Origin: Paramecium pentaurelia
Lineage: Eukaryota; Ciliophora; Oligohymenophorea; Peniculida; Parameciidae
NCBI GenBank assembly: GCA_905183005.1
Contig: CAJJDO010000050.1
Location: 351,090-415,089 of the forward strand
Length of the DNA stretch: 64,000 bases
Reading direction: 5' to 3'
The notes beneath the pieces are model-generated. The model saw nothing but the letters and a program-made list of their open reading frames with translations, ran no database searches and was not told where the DNA came from. Positions 37,399 through 48,948 of the stretch are shown here, piece after piece. Numbering within the stretch: the first letter of the stretch is position 1; every line of letters begins with the position of its first letter. The position numbers and the translations under genes were made by a program.

Positions 37399-37971
37399 TC
37401 AATAATTGATATTATCTGTATTCTACTCAAAAATATGAAGTTCTTTATCATCCATTTTTAATTTAAGCTTATGAAAATAATTATTAAACAATTTCTGATG
37501 ATTTTATTATATTGATTAGTTTTTCGCGGGATAAAATGATCTAACATTTTCAAACTTTATTTATTTCTCATTCAATTCAAATTAATTAAAAAAGTTATTT
37601 TAACAATAAGAATATTAAGAGGGTTTAGTTTTATCTGATGATTCACTAACACTTTGATTTTATTTTTCAATATATTTATCTATTTTCTTCAATTTTTTTG
37701 ATGATTTTTAATTAATTCTTTTATTCAACTATATATAATTAGAATGTTAAATAGTTCTTTCATAAATAAGATCTGTTTATATCTATTTATCAGTTATTTA
37801 TTTTCTCTTTTATACTCTTTGTTACTCAATAATTTAAAATGTTTCAATTTTACAATCTTCACTTAATTTGATAGGTTCTATAAAATATATCTGTTATTTC
37901 TTTTATTAAAATTATTTTAGTGACAATAACACATTTTTGGATATTGCAATAAGTTTTTAAAGAAATTACAT
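37399..37971 (-). CDS. Basic, Gln/Lys-rich protein, 190 aa
   Basis: Single exon without recognised domain. The N-terminal 35 residues are moderately hydrophobic (LIAISKNVLLSLKQF). The middle is very basic and helical (QQRVQKRKQITDKQIQTD, KSSKKLKKIDKYIEK). The end is polar. It could bind nucleic acid or microtubules, but that is only composition-based inference. It is co-oriented with the Cache gene downstream, with 68 bp between them. Confidence 0.6.
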
Positions 37972-38119
37972 TTTATTTTATATACAAATTTATAACTAAA
38001 ACAAAATTAATTCTGAAATTCAAATATTTTTATGTGTAATTTCATTGATCATTAATTATTATATTGAATGTAAAATATAAAAGTAATCAAAATATGACAA
38101 TTATTTATATATATATATA

Positions 38120-39089
38120 TCATTTATCAATATATTAAGATTGTTATTATTTTTATTAGCTTGATTATCTAGTAATTTTAGTTTTCTAACTAATTTGTGA
38201 TTTTGTATCACTAATATTCTTATCTGATTTATTGATTTAGGAATCAGTTTCCTTGTAATTTGATCTCTTAATAATTTTATTTGGATTCTCTGTTTTTACA
38301 TATAAATATTATACCTTCTGGTTTTGGAATTGAGGGTACTTTAATACCTATTACACCTTAAGGATAATTTTATAGAAATTTTTCAATTCCTCCACTCAAT
38401 AGATAAACATTCTCAAAACCTTTTTCAGCAAATAGAGTGGCTGAAGGGATTCCATTCTTTTCATCAAAATGATATATTATAATGTGTTTATCTTTTTAGT
38501 TTTTCTAATTGAATATTTAAATGTACAAATCTATGAATTTATTAAGTTAATTTATCTTATCTTAAATTAGGAGCAGGGAAATTGACAGCCTCTTTTATGT
38601 GATAAAGTTCAAATTCATCAGGATCTCTTAAATCTAAAAGAAGAAATTCTGATTGATCTGTAATTCCCAATTATTCTGTAGCATAAGTAATTGCAGAGAC
38701 TTATGAGACTTCAGTAAATCTAGTCTTTTAACTATATTGACTTTATGTATCAAATTATTGTAATTGTTCTTATTCTTATTATTGTTAATCTGCTAATTTA
38801 TAAATAGTTTCTTATTCTGTATTTTCCTTTGATAATATATATAAAGTATACATTAATATAGTTAAACACAGTAGAACATTTGATACGCTTAAATAATTCT
38901 GATCTTTTTTTAGCTATTTTCGCATTACTTACAACTTCAATATCTCTCACAGTTGGTCCTGTATTTAATGTTTATTTGACATGATCATATTATTTGTTTT
39001 TTGGTACTTTTTTATCAAGGGGCTTAAGAATTCAAATTGATATATACATTTCCTTTTCCTTTAACATAACCTATTGGCATTTTGTCCAT
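38120..39089 (-). CDS. CEP41: CEP41 orthologue: ciliary protein with rhodanese-like domain, 290 aa
   Basis: CEP41 is a centrosomal/axonemal protein that promotes tubulin polyglutamylation by bringing the glutamylase into the cilium. The N-terminus KKVPKNKQYDHVKQTLNTG and KKRSELFKRIKCST match the CEP41 signature just before the domain. The rhodanese-like domain reads FLLLDLRDPDEFELYHIKEA, VNFPAPNL, IIIYHFDEKNG, ATLFAEKGFENVYLLSGGI and FLQNYPQGV. The catalytic cysteine position lacks Cys, as in animal CEP41, so a non-enzymatic role is expected. A polar tail ends QSQYIDK. Four introns (25, 25, 22 and 25 nt; borders AAG, AAG, TAG, CAG) give an exact multiple of three. Confidence 0.9.
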
Positions 39090-39229
39090 AATAATTAATT
39101 CAAATATTCTGTTAACTAATAATATTAAATTTAATGAAATTATATTAGAATAACAGCATTTTGTAAATATGTATATAATGATTTTAAGATTATAAATAAA
39201 GCAAAAACAAAATATAGATTGAATAAATA

Positions 39230-41665
39230 TCATTAATATTTTTTGAGTATTTAAATTAATTATAATTCTTGGATTGGTTTAACTAAAAAGTCTACCATTC
39301 CAGAATTAATACACTTTTAATATTCTAATTAATCTGTATAACCACTACAACCAATAATAATCTAATTTGGAAAACTTTAAAGAATAAATTTAGTAGTTTC
39401 TTAACCATTCATAATAGGCATTTCTATATCCATAAAAATTATTTTATAACCTTAACAAGTGCTACAACACTTTTTTGTTTTTATTTTAGTAATAGATTCA
39501 CTACCAGATAAAGTTGAATCAATATCAAATTCATTTGTAAATAAATGTTTATTATTTTTATACAATTCCTATAACATTCTTTTAAATGCAAATATATTAA
39601 AACAATCATCATCAACTATTAAATAATGATGACAATTTTATTAAGTTGATAAATCTTCTTTTAAATTGGATGTTATTTTATTGAAACTAATTATTTCATC
39701 TACTTCTTATGATTATAATGAAATTTCAGGTACTTTGAAACTTGAGACTTTTTTCTTTTTCAGAATTTCATCAATAAATAAATCAAAATAAAAATAACTA
39801 TAATGATTATTTTTTTTATTTTTTGAATCTATATTAAGTCCAGTAGATCCAATATTTTATGCTATTTAATTACTTATAACTAAACCTAATCCAACACCTT
39901 ATTGATTTAGTTTTCTACTTTCTTCAGAATTAACTTTTGAGAATGCTTTAAATAATTTTTATTGATCTTCTTCTGATATTCCTATTCCTTCATCTTTTAC
40001 TCCAATTCTTAATGTATTCTATTTAAATAATTCAAGTATTATTGTAATTTTTCCACTTTATGTAAATTTAAATGCATTACTTAATAGATTTACAATAATT
40101 TATTTGATCCTATTTCTATCAGAAAAGAGTGTTTTTGGAAGTGTAGAATTATATTAAATAGATAATTGAACTCCTCTCAATTTTGCTTTTAATTCAAACA
40201 TTTTTTAACATTCCTCAATTAATATTTATAAATTAAATGGTACTTTTTCAATTTTAAATTTCCCATTTTTAATTTAAGCTAAATCTAATAAATCATTAGA
40301 TAAATTTAAAATATAATTTGAATTATCTAAGGCTATTTGTAATTATTAATTAATATCAGAATTATTAATTATTTAATCTTATTTAAGTACACATTCTAAC
40401 ATTTGAATAATACAATTTAATGGAGAACGATATTCATGACTGACAAATGAAAGCATTTTAGATTTTTATTTGTCATATTCTTTTAAATATCTTATTTTTT
40501 ATCTATGAGTTACATCTCTACATATTATAATTATACATTAACTTTTACTTAATGTTAATGTTAATTCCAGTAATTAATTATTTTCTGTATTAATATAAGT
40601 TTAAGATGTTTATATTTATTGATTTGTAAAAATTGTAAATCTTTAATTTAATTATGTTTAAACAACAATACTTTCTTAATTTTTAGATTTTAATAAAGTA
40701 TCAATAATCTATTTTATTTTAAATTTCTAATTTCTATCCTAAACTTATGAAACATCTAAACTAAGATTTCTATGTTATTAATAATCTTTTGTTTCTGTTG
40801 CTTATCTAAAGAGATGTAAAGAAGGTTATCTTTATTACTAAGATACAAATAATAAATCTTCATTTGGTTCTCCATTAAATAATTAAAATGTATTTAAACT
40901 ATCAATATATTAAAGTACTTCTTATTCTGTTTCTTTATTAAATAATAATTTAGTAGCATTATTGATATATTTAATAGAGTATGGAAAATTTGTAGTATTA
41001 GATTCTGGAACAAGTAAAATAACACCTTCTTATAATAATTCTAAACATTAAATACTAGTTTCTTAAATTCCATTTTCAGCTGTAGTTGATGTATCCCTTA
41101 TACCTACAGAGTTTTGATTTTAATCGAGATCAAATTATGAGACATTTCTCTTTGAATTTAAAATATCTTATTTATTAGTATTTGTTATTTCTGTTATTAT
41201 TGATGTCATTTGAGTTTGTTTTTACTATGGCAATGAAGAATTATAATATAACGATATGATTAAAGTTGTCAATAATTGTGGTTGTTCTCTATCAAATTCT
41301 ATTCTTAAATAAGAATAAACTAATAGAAATATTGAGATTATTGCTTAAAAAGCAAAGAGTTCAGATTTAACACCCAATTTAAAGTCTAAAAACAAGTCTT
41401 TTATTAAAATCTAAGAAATTATAATCTATGAATAGGGTATCCTACCAAAATTATGTATATTCATTATTATTAAACAAAACATATCTAATTCTATACATAA
41501 AATAGTTCCTTACAACATGAACTTATTAAATACATTTTATAGCAATATTAATGCTAATGTAATCAAAGTTATAATTATTAATTGTATTACATTGAGTAAA
41601 CATGAGTTTTGGAAATAATGATATATTGAGTATGAGAGAATCATGCTTTGTAAGAGATTGACCAT
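39230..41665 (-). CDS. Hybrid histidine kinase with membrane N-terminus and receiver domain, 811 aa
   Basis: Intron-free frame. The first 150 residues hold several hydrophobic spans (LIIITLITLALILLQ, LFAFQAIISIFLLVYSYL). A PAS-like region of about 200 residues follows. The H-box is MLSFVSHEYRSPLN with the phosphoacceptor His at about 410. The N-box is DRNRIKQIIVNLLSNAFKF and the G1/G2 boxes are VKDEGIGISEEDQQ and GVGLGLVIS. A C-terminal receiver has HYLIVDDDC, phosphoacceptor Asp at about 746 in IIFMDIEMPIMNG, and FLVKPIQ. All catalytic residues are present, so autophosphorylation and intramolecular phosphotransfer are expected. No phosphotransfer protein lies nearby. Input signal unknown. 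Confidence 0.93.
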
Positions 41666-43107
41666 AAAGCATTTTTGATTTAACATAATTTAATATAAAT
41701 ATACTTTTTAAATAAATTACTAATATTTTCTTATTGTAAAAAATACATTACATATATATATTAACTCTCTTTCTTTCTATAAATATCAACATTATCTATT
41801 ATAACTGATAATAAATAAATGTCATCCTTAATTTATATGTTATTTATTCATTAAAACAGATTATTATTATGAATTTCTAATATATCTTCTATTTATAATA
41901 CGATATTTAATTCTTTAATCATAATACCCAAAAGTAAAATATAAACATTATTATTAATATATAAATTTATATAATTATTCTATTTTCTATTCCTTTTTAA
42001 ACTAAATTCTGTGTTAAGTATTTTTGAAAAATTTAAATATATCAATTTATTAAATATTAATGATTCTTTATATATCATCTAACACGCATAATTTGAATAT
42101 AATTATTATTTTTAGTAAATTTATTTTCATTTAGAACATTTAATTAGTATTCTAGAATGATTAAATTAAATATTATTGTCAAATTGTTCATATATACATA
42201 TATATATAAATTAGACTATATGGTTAATGTATTAAATTTTAGAAGACTTTAATTAAATTAGAAAATGATAATCTCATTGTTTATTTCAAAAATATCATAA
42301 CTAAATTATAAAATATAATCTTAATTATATTTAATGCAATTTCATTATACTTTATATGTTGAATTTTAAAGAACCTTAGTCTAATCTTAAAAACAAAAGT
42401 AATTTGATATTTAATATTTTTATAAATTTTTCAGATAAAACAAACTAAAAATTCAAACTTAATATATCAGAATAAATATATTAATATTAAGAAGAATTAA
42501 ATTTAATGAATGGATTTTACGTTACTTTCTAATATATTTCATATGGGAAATTTATACATATCTCATTAAGTATTAATAATAATTTTAGTGTATATATTCA
42601 TCATAGATTATCCATTTCCTTTTTTTATAATCGAATTTATAGATAGATTTGAATTAACAACCTATTTAATAATCAATCCATTAAATTATTAATTGAACTA
42701 AAAAATGTATGATAATCAGAAATCTATACTATATTATATTGTTTATTTTAATAATAATAAATCTAATTCTATAAAAGACTCTTATTCACTGATTCACTAA
42801 GATTAGATTAAAATTGATGACACTTTAAAGAATTGTAATAAATAAACATGAATTTTCATAATATTTTGCTCTAGATCATAAATAATATTATTATGGTATT
42901 AATACCTAAGAATTCAGAAGCTATATATAATTAAAAATTTATGTCGATTAAGTAAAATCAAGGAAAAGTGAGAATTATTAATTCTCATCTCTTTAGCTTT
43001 AGAAATGAGCATAAGTTAGTTTGTATGTTAGACATTCAAATGAATAAGAGAACAAATATTCAGATATATAATTAATACTCTAATATATATATTTATGATA
43101 TGAGACC
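41666..43107. other. Gene-poor AT-rich stretch of about 1.44 kb
   Basis: Short frames only, TGA frequent. Two small (TA)n runs. No RNA gene or degenerate protein recognised. Confidence 0.45.
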
Positions 43108-43781
43108 TCAATACTTGAGAAGAGAATTCTTAACTATGGTCTTATTAGCCACATGACAACTCTTCTACTGAATTTTAGAATTATATATATAACTGACAGA
43201 GTCTTTTCTCAAAAAATTATTACTAAGTCGTTATTTAAATCAATATACCCTAAAATTCTAAACATCATCAGAAAATCTTCATGATGTGTATATCTTGTTA
43301 TGTGGGCTATATTCCTCAATTTGTTTCTCAATCGGTTCATCAATTTCAGAAACTCTTAGGCTCTTATATCTCCCAAAATTTATTAAATAAGATTTTTTTA
43401 TCTACATGCAAAAGATACAATAGCCTTTGCATAATTTTTTTGGATATTTGTAGATTTGACCAAGAAATTTGGTTTTTATGACTTTTTTTAAAGGATACTC
43501 TTATTGAACTTATTTTGAATATGTATATCTCTAATTTCTTCTTAGTTGCTTACTAATTCAAGTTTACTTTCAGTTTCTGAGTAAGTTTTCTTTTAGATAT
43601 CTTCTATCTAATGAATGGGTTCATCAGATGATTTATTTTCTTAAATTTGTGTTTATGCCTAAATATTGTAATTAAATGAATTTGGAACAGAATATGATTA
43701 TGGCATTATCATATATTGATATCCATAAGGATAAAGTAGATGATGGGGTACAAAAAAGGTATTAAAATTTGTATTAAACAT
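43108..43781 (-). CDS. Uncharacterised 215-aa protein with basic helical C-terminus
   Basis: The N-terminal 40 residues are Tyr/Pro/Asn-rich (FFVPHHLLYPYGYQYMIMP). An acidic linker follows. The C-terminal 110 residues are basic and helical: NYAKAIVSFACRQKNLIQQI, FLKLMNRLRNKLRNIAHITR, HEDFLMMFRILG and NSKIQQKSCHVANKTIVK. A 26-nt intron (GTATAT...TTAG) joins the last exon and gives a clean ending SLLKY. No named domain recognised. Homologues may be confined to ciliates. Confidence 0.65.
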
Positions 43782-44126
43782 ATTATTATATTCTAAATAA
43801 ACACAACCGTAAGACTTAATATTGTCGATACTAAATCAGTTTATTCACTTTAATTAAGTAATATTATTACATTTTTAATTAAAAAGGAGATATTTATATA
43901 TTGTAAGTTAAATATAAGATATTAATTATAATATGTTATCATACAATTTACTTCAATTAGTTATTCATAATTATTAACAAAATCTAAATAGAACTATGTA
44001 TTATTGTAAATTATCAATTATTTATCCTTAATCCAAATAATATTAACAAATATTTGATTAAAATATTATAAAATAGTAATGTAGTAAATTATAAGAATTA
44101 TTTGATATATTTTAATATTAATAATA
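43782..44126. other. Divergent intergenic region
   Basis: AT-rich spacer, nothing recognised. Confidence 0.45.
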
Positions 44127-44596
44127 ATGTTTAGAAAAAAAGAAGTTATTTAAATAGCAGAATTAAGGGCTGAACCTATAAAAGAGATTTAATTATAGTT
44201 GAGTGAAGAGTTATATGAGTCGAAGTTTATTTTTAATATTAATGTATACAGTTGGATTAGATTGATTAGAGAATGTAATGGAAATTAAAGAGAGAAGTTA
44301 TTGGAGATGCTTAAAAGGTATCAGAAATCAATTCTAAGATTTCTATAATAAAAGAATAAAATAAATCTTAATTAAAGGAAGAGTTTTTAAAATTAACTTA
44401 AGATGTTGTTAATTTAGAATAATAAAAAGTTAATTAAATAAAAACAATTAGAAAATTAGTTGATGATAAAGAATATGCAGAAAAGAAATCTAAGGAGATG
44501 AAGAAATTATATTTGTAATCATAAATTCGTAATGAGTAATTAAAAAAAATGATATTAGAAGAAGAAGAACGATTTAAGAGTTTGATATTGAATTGA
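44127..44596 (+). CDS. Short coiled-coil protein, 147 aa
   Basis: Almost entirely helical and charged: KEVIQIAELRAEPIKEIQ, WKLKREVIGDAQKVSEINSK, YAEKKSKEMKKLYLQ and KKMILEEEERFK. One intron is needed near residue 38. A 26-nt version (GTATAC...TTAG) is preferred over a 17-nt one that also keeps frame. No function assigned. The stop is 23 bp from that of the convergent coiled-coil gene. Confidence 0.65.
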
Positions 44597-44619
44597 TAAT
44601 AGTATAAAAAATTAATTAA

Positions 44620-45756
44620 TCAATTGTATTATTAATATCTTAATAATTATTATTCTTTTTCTTATAAATTTCTAGACATAACTAATAAAAGATTTTATAG
44701 ATCTCTAATTTATGGATTGTCTTTTAGATTTCTTTTGTAATTATCTAATTCTCTATGTAATCTATCAATTTCTAAATCTTTTAATTCTAGATATTCCATT
44801 GCTTCTTTTAATTAATCTTCTTTATTATTATTTTATTGCATATGTAATTTAATTTCATCAATTTGATTAAGTACTTCTACTAATTATTAATCTTTGATTT
44901 ATAATTCTGTTGTTAATTCTTTTATTTTCTTTTATGTTTACAATAATTATTATTTAAGTAATGAATTATTATGAGTTAATTCTTGAATTTCAAGTGTTAA
45001 TGTTTCATAACATTTAGTAGGTCTTTTTTAAGATCCACTATTTTTTTTATTAACTTTTTATAATTCTGTTTCATATGTTCTATTCATATTTTGAGACATT
45101 TATAAATTGATATCTTTACTTTTTAATTAATCATTTAGACTAGATAATTCACTTCTTTTTTAAGTTAATTCTTTTTAACATTTCTGTAATTATTTTTAAT
45201 ATTCTTTAACTTATTAATCCTTCTTTATTAATAATGTTTCAGCTTCTGTTGATGTTTCTGTCAATATTTATATTTTATTTTTTAGAGTAGCCAATTCTAT
45301 TATAACATCCTATTTAAAAGATGATTCATCAAGTTTCTTAAGACCTTCAAACTTCTTCTCTAATTAAATATAACGTTGTCTTTCTTAAAAATACATTTTC
45401 TCATAATGATCATAATCAGTTTATATATTTATTGATCTCATTTCTTTATTATATTATTAAGTATCCTTTAATTCAAGTGCTAATTGTTTTAATTCATGCT
45501 TATACCTTTCAATTATCTAATTAAAACATTAAAATACTTTAATTTCTCCTTCTCTTAAATGATTAACTAATGTCATAATTTAATTCAGAATTGTAAGTAT
45601 CTCTGAAGAATTACAATCCTCTTCATTCTCTAATATCACAGGTAATTGATTCTCATCTATTTCATCTGATAATTATTTCACTTCTTCCCAATATTCATTC
45701 TGATCTTATTTGAATTCTTCTAAACGTTAAAAGAGAATTTGCAATTATTATTCCAT
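44620..45756 (-). CDS. Coiled-coil protein, 378 aa
   Basis: Intron-free. Begins MEQQLQILFQRLEEFKQDQ and continues as long heptad segments (ERYKHELKQLALELKD, LATLKNKIQILTE, EKQQLLRYQQYN), with a brief break at SGSQKRPTKCYET about two thirds along. No head domain. Probably structural. Its start codon lies only 10 bp from the start codon of the divergent gene at 45767. Confidence 0.75.
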
Positions 45757-45766
45757 AAATTTATTT

Positions 45767-46135
45767 ATGGCTTAAAATTTTCATAGCAATCTACCAAAAG
45801 ACTTTGAAGCATTCCTTCATGAAGTCAAATCTGTGGTTTAAGCAAGACAATAAACATTAAATGAAAGTATTCAATAAGAATAGAAGAAGTGTATTGAAGG
45901 AAAGAAAGAATAAGACTTTTTGAAGTGTTAAACTAAATTAGCAAAGAAATTAGAAAAGAATGAAGCATTATTTTGTATATCCACATGATTTATCAAAGAA
46001 TTTAAGATGATATATTGGAGAGAAACATCAGTCTAATGTTTTAAGACATAAGAATAAAAAGGTGCAGGAACTGATCAATGTAAGGCTGATTCTAAGAAAT
46101 TATTGGAGACTATCTTTGATTCCTTTAAATTATGA
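45767..46135 (+). CDS. Small cysteine-containing helical protein, 114 aa
   Basis: MAQNFHSNLPKDFEAFLHEV opens a helical, charged protein with four spaced cysteines (KKCIEGKK, FLKCQTK, VQCFKTQE, DQCKADSK), arranged as two helix pairs. This could be two Cys-linked helical hairpins of the kind seen in small mitochondrial intermembrane proteins, but the spacing is not a clear CX9C, so this is only a suggestion. One 24-nt intron (GTATAT...AAAG) removes an in-frame TGA. Confidence 0.6.
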
Positions 46136-46507
46136 ATACCTATATATATATAAGTAAGTTTATTATAATTTAGACTTATTTTTTTAATATTTTTATACAA
46201 TACAAATTATTTAAATACAGTTAATAACTTCAGATCCAATATAATATTGTTTAATTATTTTGATTCATAATTATTACATAAGTTACCTATTATATTCTAA
46301 TAAGTATATAATAATTTAATATAATTACACTTATAAGATTTGAATACTTTGATAAATCAATTTTATAAAAACTCTTTTAAAATTATATTAAATACATACA
46401 AAATTTTAAGGTGTCTTATTTAATACTTAGGATAAAAGTATAAAATATAGAAAAAAATAAATACATTTATTTATTTAATAATATATATGTTAAATATACT
46501 AAAATAC
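46136..46507. other. Intergenic region
   Basis: AT-rich spacer between convergent genes, nothing recognised. Confidence 0.45.
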
Positions 46508-48329
46508 TCATTGTTTTTTAAAAATGTTTAATTTACCCCAGAATCCACCTTTCTTTTGTTCTTCTAATGTTGGATAGATTAAGTATGAATGTGCCTATCA
46601 TAATAAAATAATTGAATTACAATATCTAATTATATTGGTTTAGGTGGAATTGGTTGCATTAAAGAAACTAAATCAGCTGGTTTATATGATAAAACATTAT
46701 CTAAAGTAATTTATTCAGGAGAGTCTAATAATTCAAATAAAGTTTTGCAATTTTATTTATCCTCTAATCCAATATTTTGAATTTCTTATCCAATTATTTT
46801 AACTTATTCTTATTAGAGTTTTAATCCATTTAATTTACTCTTATTTTATATTTATATTGATAATGGAACAAGTAATTTCAATAAAGCATGAGGTTCCAAT
46901 TTATTTTCTGTGTATTTTCTATCAGCTATTCTTGATAAATCATCATGATATTTCAATAAACTGTAAGCTTCTCTATACTTTTCATTAGTAAAATAAAGAC
47001 ATCCAACAAAGAAACATCGAAGTGCTTTACAAAAGAATTCTTTAGCATCTAAAATTTTGAATAATGTAATATCTTTATTGAAACGTTCTTCATCCATTAT
47101 TTATCTTAAAATTTAGGAATAATTATCACAATATTTAATAATTTCTTATGGAGTAGTTAATTTTAATTTAAGTGCCTTTTTAGTTTATAGATTTTAAAGA
47201 TTATTGACTCCATCTTCTTTTATGAATTTTTCAGTATATTATTTAATATGCATTTCATTTCTATCAAGAGTTGCTGATTATCTTTAATAATTGATATAAC
47301 CTAAAACTTTAGTGTGTATTTCCTTTTCTTATTCAGATGTTGATTAATCCTTATCTATCTTAACATATTTTGATGCTTCATCATAAAGTGAAAACAAAGT
47401 AGTAAATGAATCCATATCACCTATTAGTTTACTTTCTTGAATTTTAAGAATTAATTTAACTACCTTTTCATTTTTTATTGGTAATTTAGAATCTTAATAT
47501 TCAATTTCAAAAACACCTTATTATTGAGTCATCTTAGCTTATCTCTATTCTTCAAGCATTTCTTGGAATTTAGCAATCATAATAGGATCACTTTGATCTT
47601 TTAACATTTTAGTTAATTCATCAGCAGATAATGTAGCTAATCTCTTTGCTTTAGCATTACAATATCTAATTTATTGATTTAATTATTCTAATCTTTCTTA
47701 ATATACACCAGAACTAAATTAATCGCATACTTTTATTATTTATTCATAAATAGTATAACATTTAGCAAATGATTCTAATGCTTTTTCCCATTTTTCTGTT
47801 TCAAAATGATACAATCCTTATAAATACCAAGTATATGCTTCTGATTCTAAAGATGTTCTTTTTTCAGTTCTTTATTCACAAATAGTAGTTAATTATTTAG
47901 AATATTAAATAGCTCTTTTAAATTTCTTAACCAAATAAACTTTAACTTATCTTTTATTTATTTTCTTATTGACTCCACTATTAATCAATTATTTTAAAGT
48001 CATAGCATGTGCCCAATTCTTTTCAGCTTAATACAATAATACTTATAAAACACGTGGATCATTCTAATTTTAATATTTGTATTATACCTTGACCACATCT
48101 TAAATTACTTTCTTTTGAAATCTCTTTCCATGAGTAAATTACATTTAACGTCTTAATTTGTTTATTTTATTATAACAATATGTCCTATATCTTTAATAAT
48201 CTCCATGTTGTAATCCATAATTTCTTTAAGTTTCTCTTATTCTTTAGAATACTATTTAATATAATATTAATTAATACCATACAAAGAACCTAAGTTTAAT
48301 AATTATTCTTATTATTCTTCCTCTTCCAT
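46508..48329 (-). CDS. SRP68: Signal recognition particle subunit SRP68, about 581 aa
   Basis: SRP68 binds SRP RNA together with SRP72 in the particle that targets secretory proteins to the ER. The N-terminal RNA-binding region reads YGLQHGDYQRYRTYCYNKIN and LRRQMQFTHGKRFQKK, then AEKNWAHAMTLKQL, SLESEAYTWYLQGLYHFE and WEKALESFAKCYTIYEQ, a close match in order and spacing to animal SRP68. The middle is TPR-like helices. The C-terminal peptide (PIPPKPIQLDIAHSYLIYP ... GGFWGKLNIF) matches the SRP72-binding end. Introns: 26 nt near the start, 24 nt (its removal aligns best with homologues) and 26 nt near the end. With a secretory trichocyst system this gene is expected to be well expressed. Confidence 0.9.
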
Positions 48330-48381
48330 TTATTACATATTTAATTAAATAATAATATAATATATATGAAATAATATAAAC

Positions 48382-48909
48382 TCAGTTATCTTCTTCTTAA
48401 TATATTTCATCTAGTTCTTCTACATTCTCATAAAATTCACTCATTTATTTTATACTTGAAAAACACTCCATATTATTTTATAAATTCTTTAATCCTTTTG
48501 ATAAGGTTTCATTTTATTGTATTAATTCCATCTAATAATTCAATCATAATTAATACATTCTTCATTCTTAACTTTTCAGCATGTATTTCCCCTTCATTAT
48601 AAACTCTCTTTACTAGTTGTCTAAGATCTTAAATCTAAATGTAATATATAAATAATTAACTTCATTAACGAGTTCTTCTTGTTTTATCTCAAGCATATTA
48701 ACCTTTTCTTACAATTTATAATTGTCTTCCTTCAATTTAATATTCTCGCTTAATAAATTTCTTTCTTTCTATTAAGTACTGGAAATATAATTAGTAAATG
48801 CTTATTATTGAAGTTATTTTAAAATCATCTAACATATTTCTGTGATTTATACCTCTTATATGTCTTAATTGTTTTCCTAAATTGGATAACTCTCAAATTG
48901 TTAGTCCAT
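48382..48909 (-). CDS. Small coiled-coil protein, 158 aa
   Basis: MDQQFESYPIQENNQDIQE, then heptads (LLSENIKLKEDNYKLQEK, LRQLVKRVYNEGEIHAEKL) and an acidic end (EELDEIYQEEDN). Two introns of 26 and 25 nt are required. Function unknown. It lies 52 bp downstream of SRP68's start on the same strand, with another co-oriented gene 39 bp upstream. Confidence 0.65.
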
Positions 48910-48948
48910 CATTAAAGTATTAAATATTAATATTAAAAAAAATAATAA

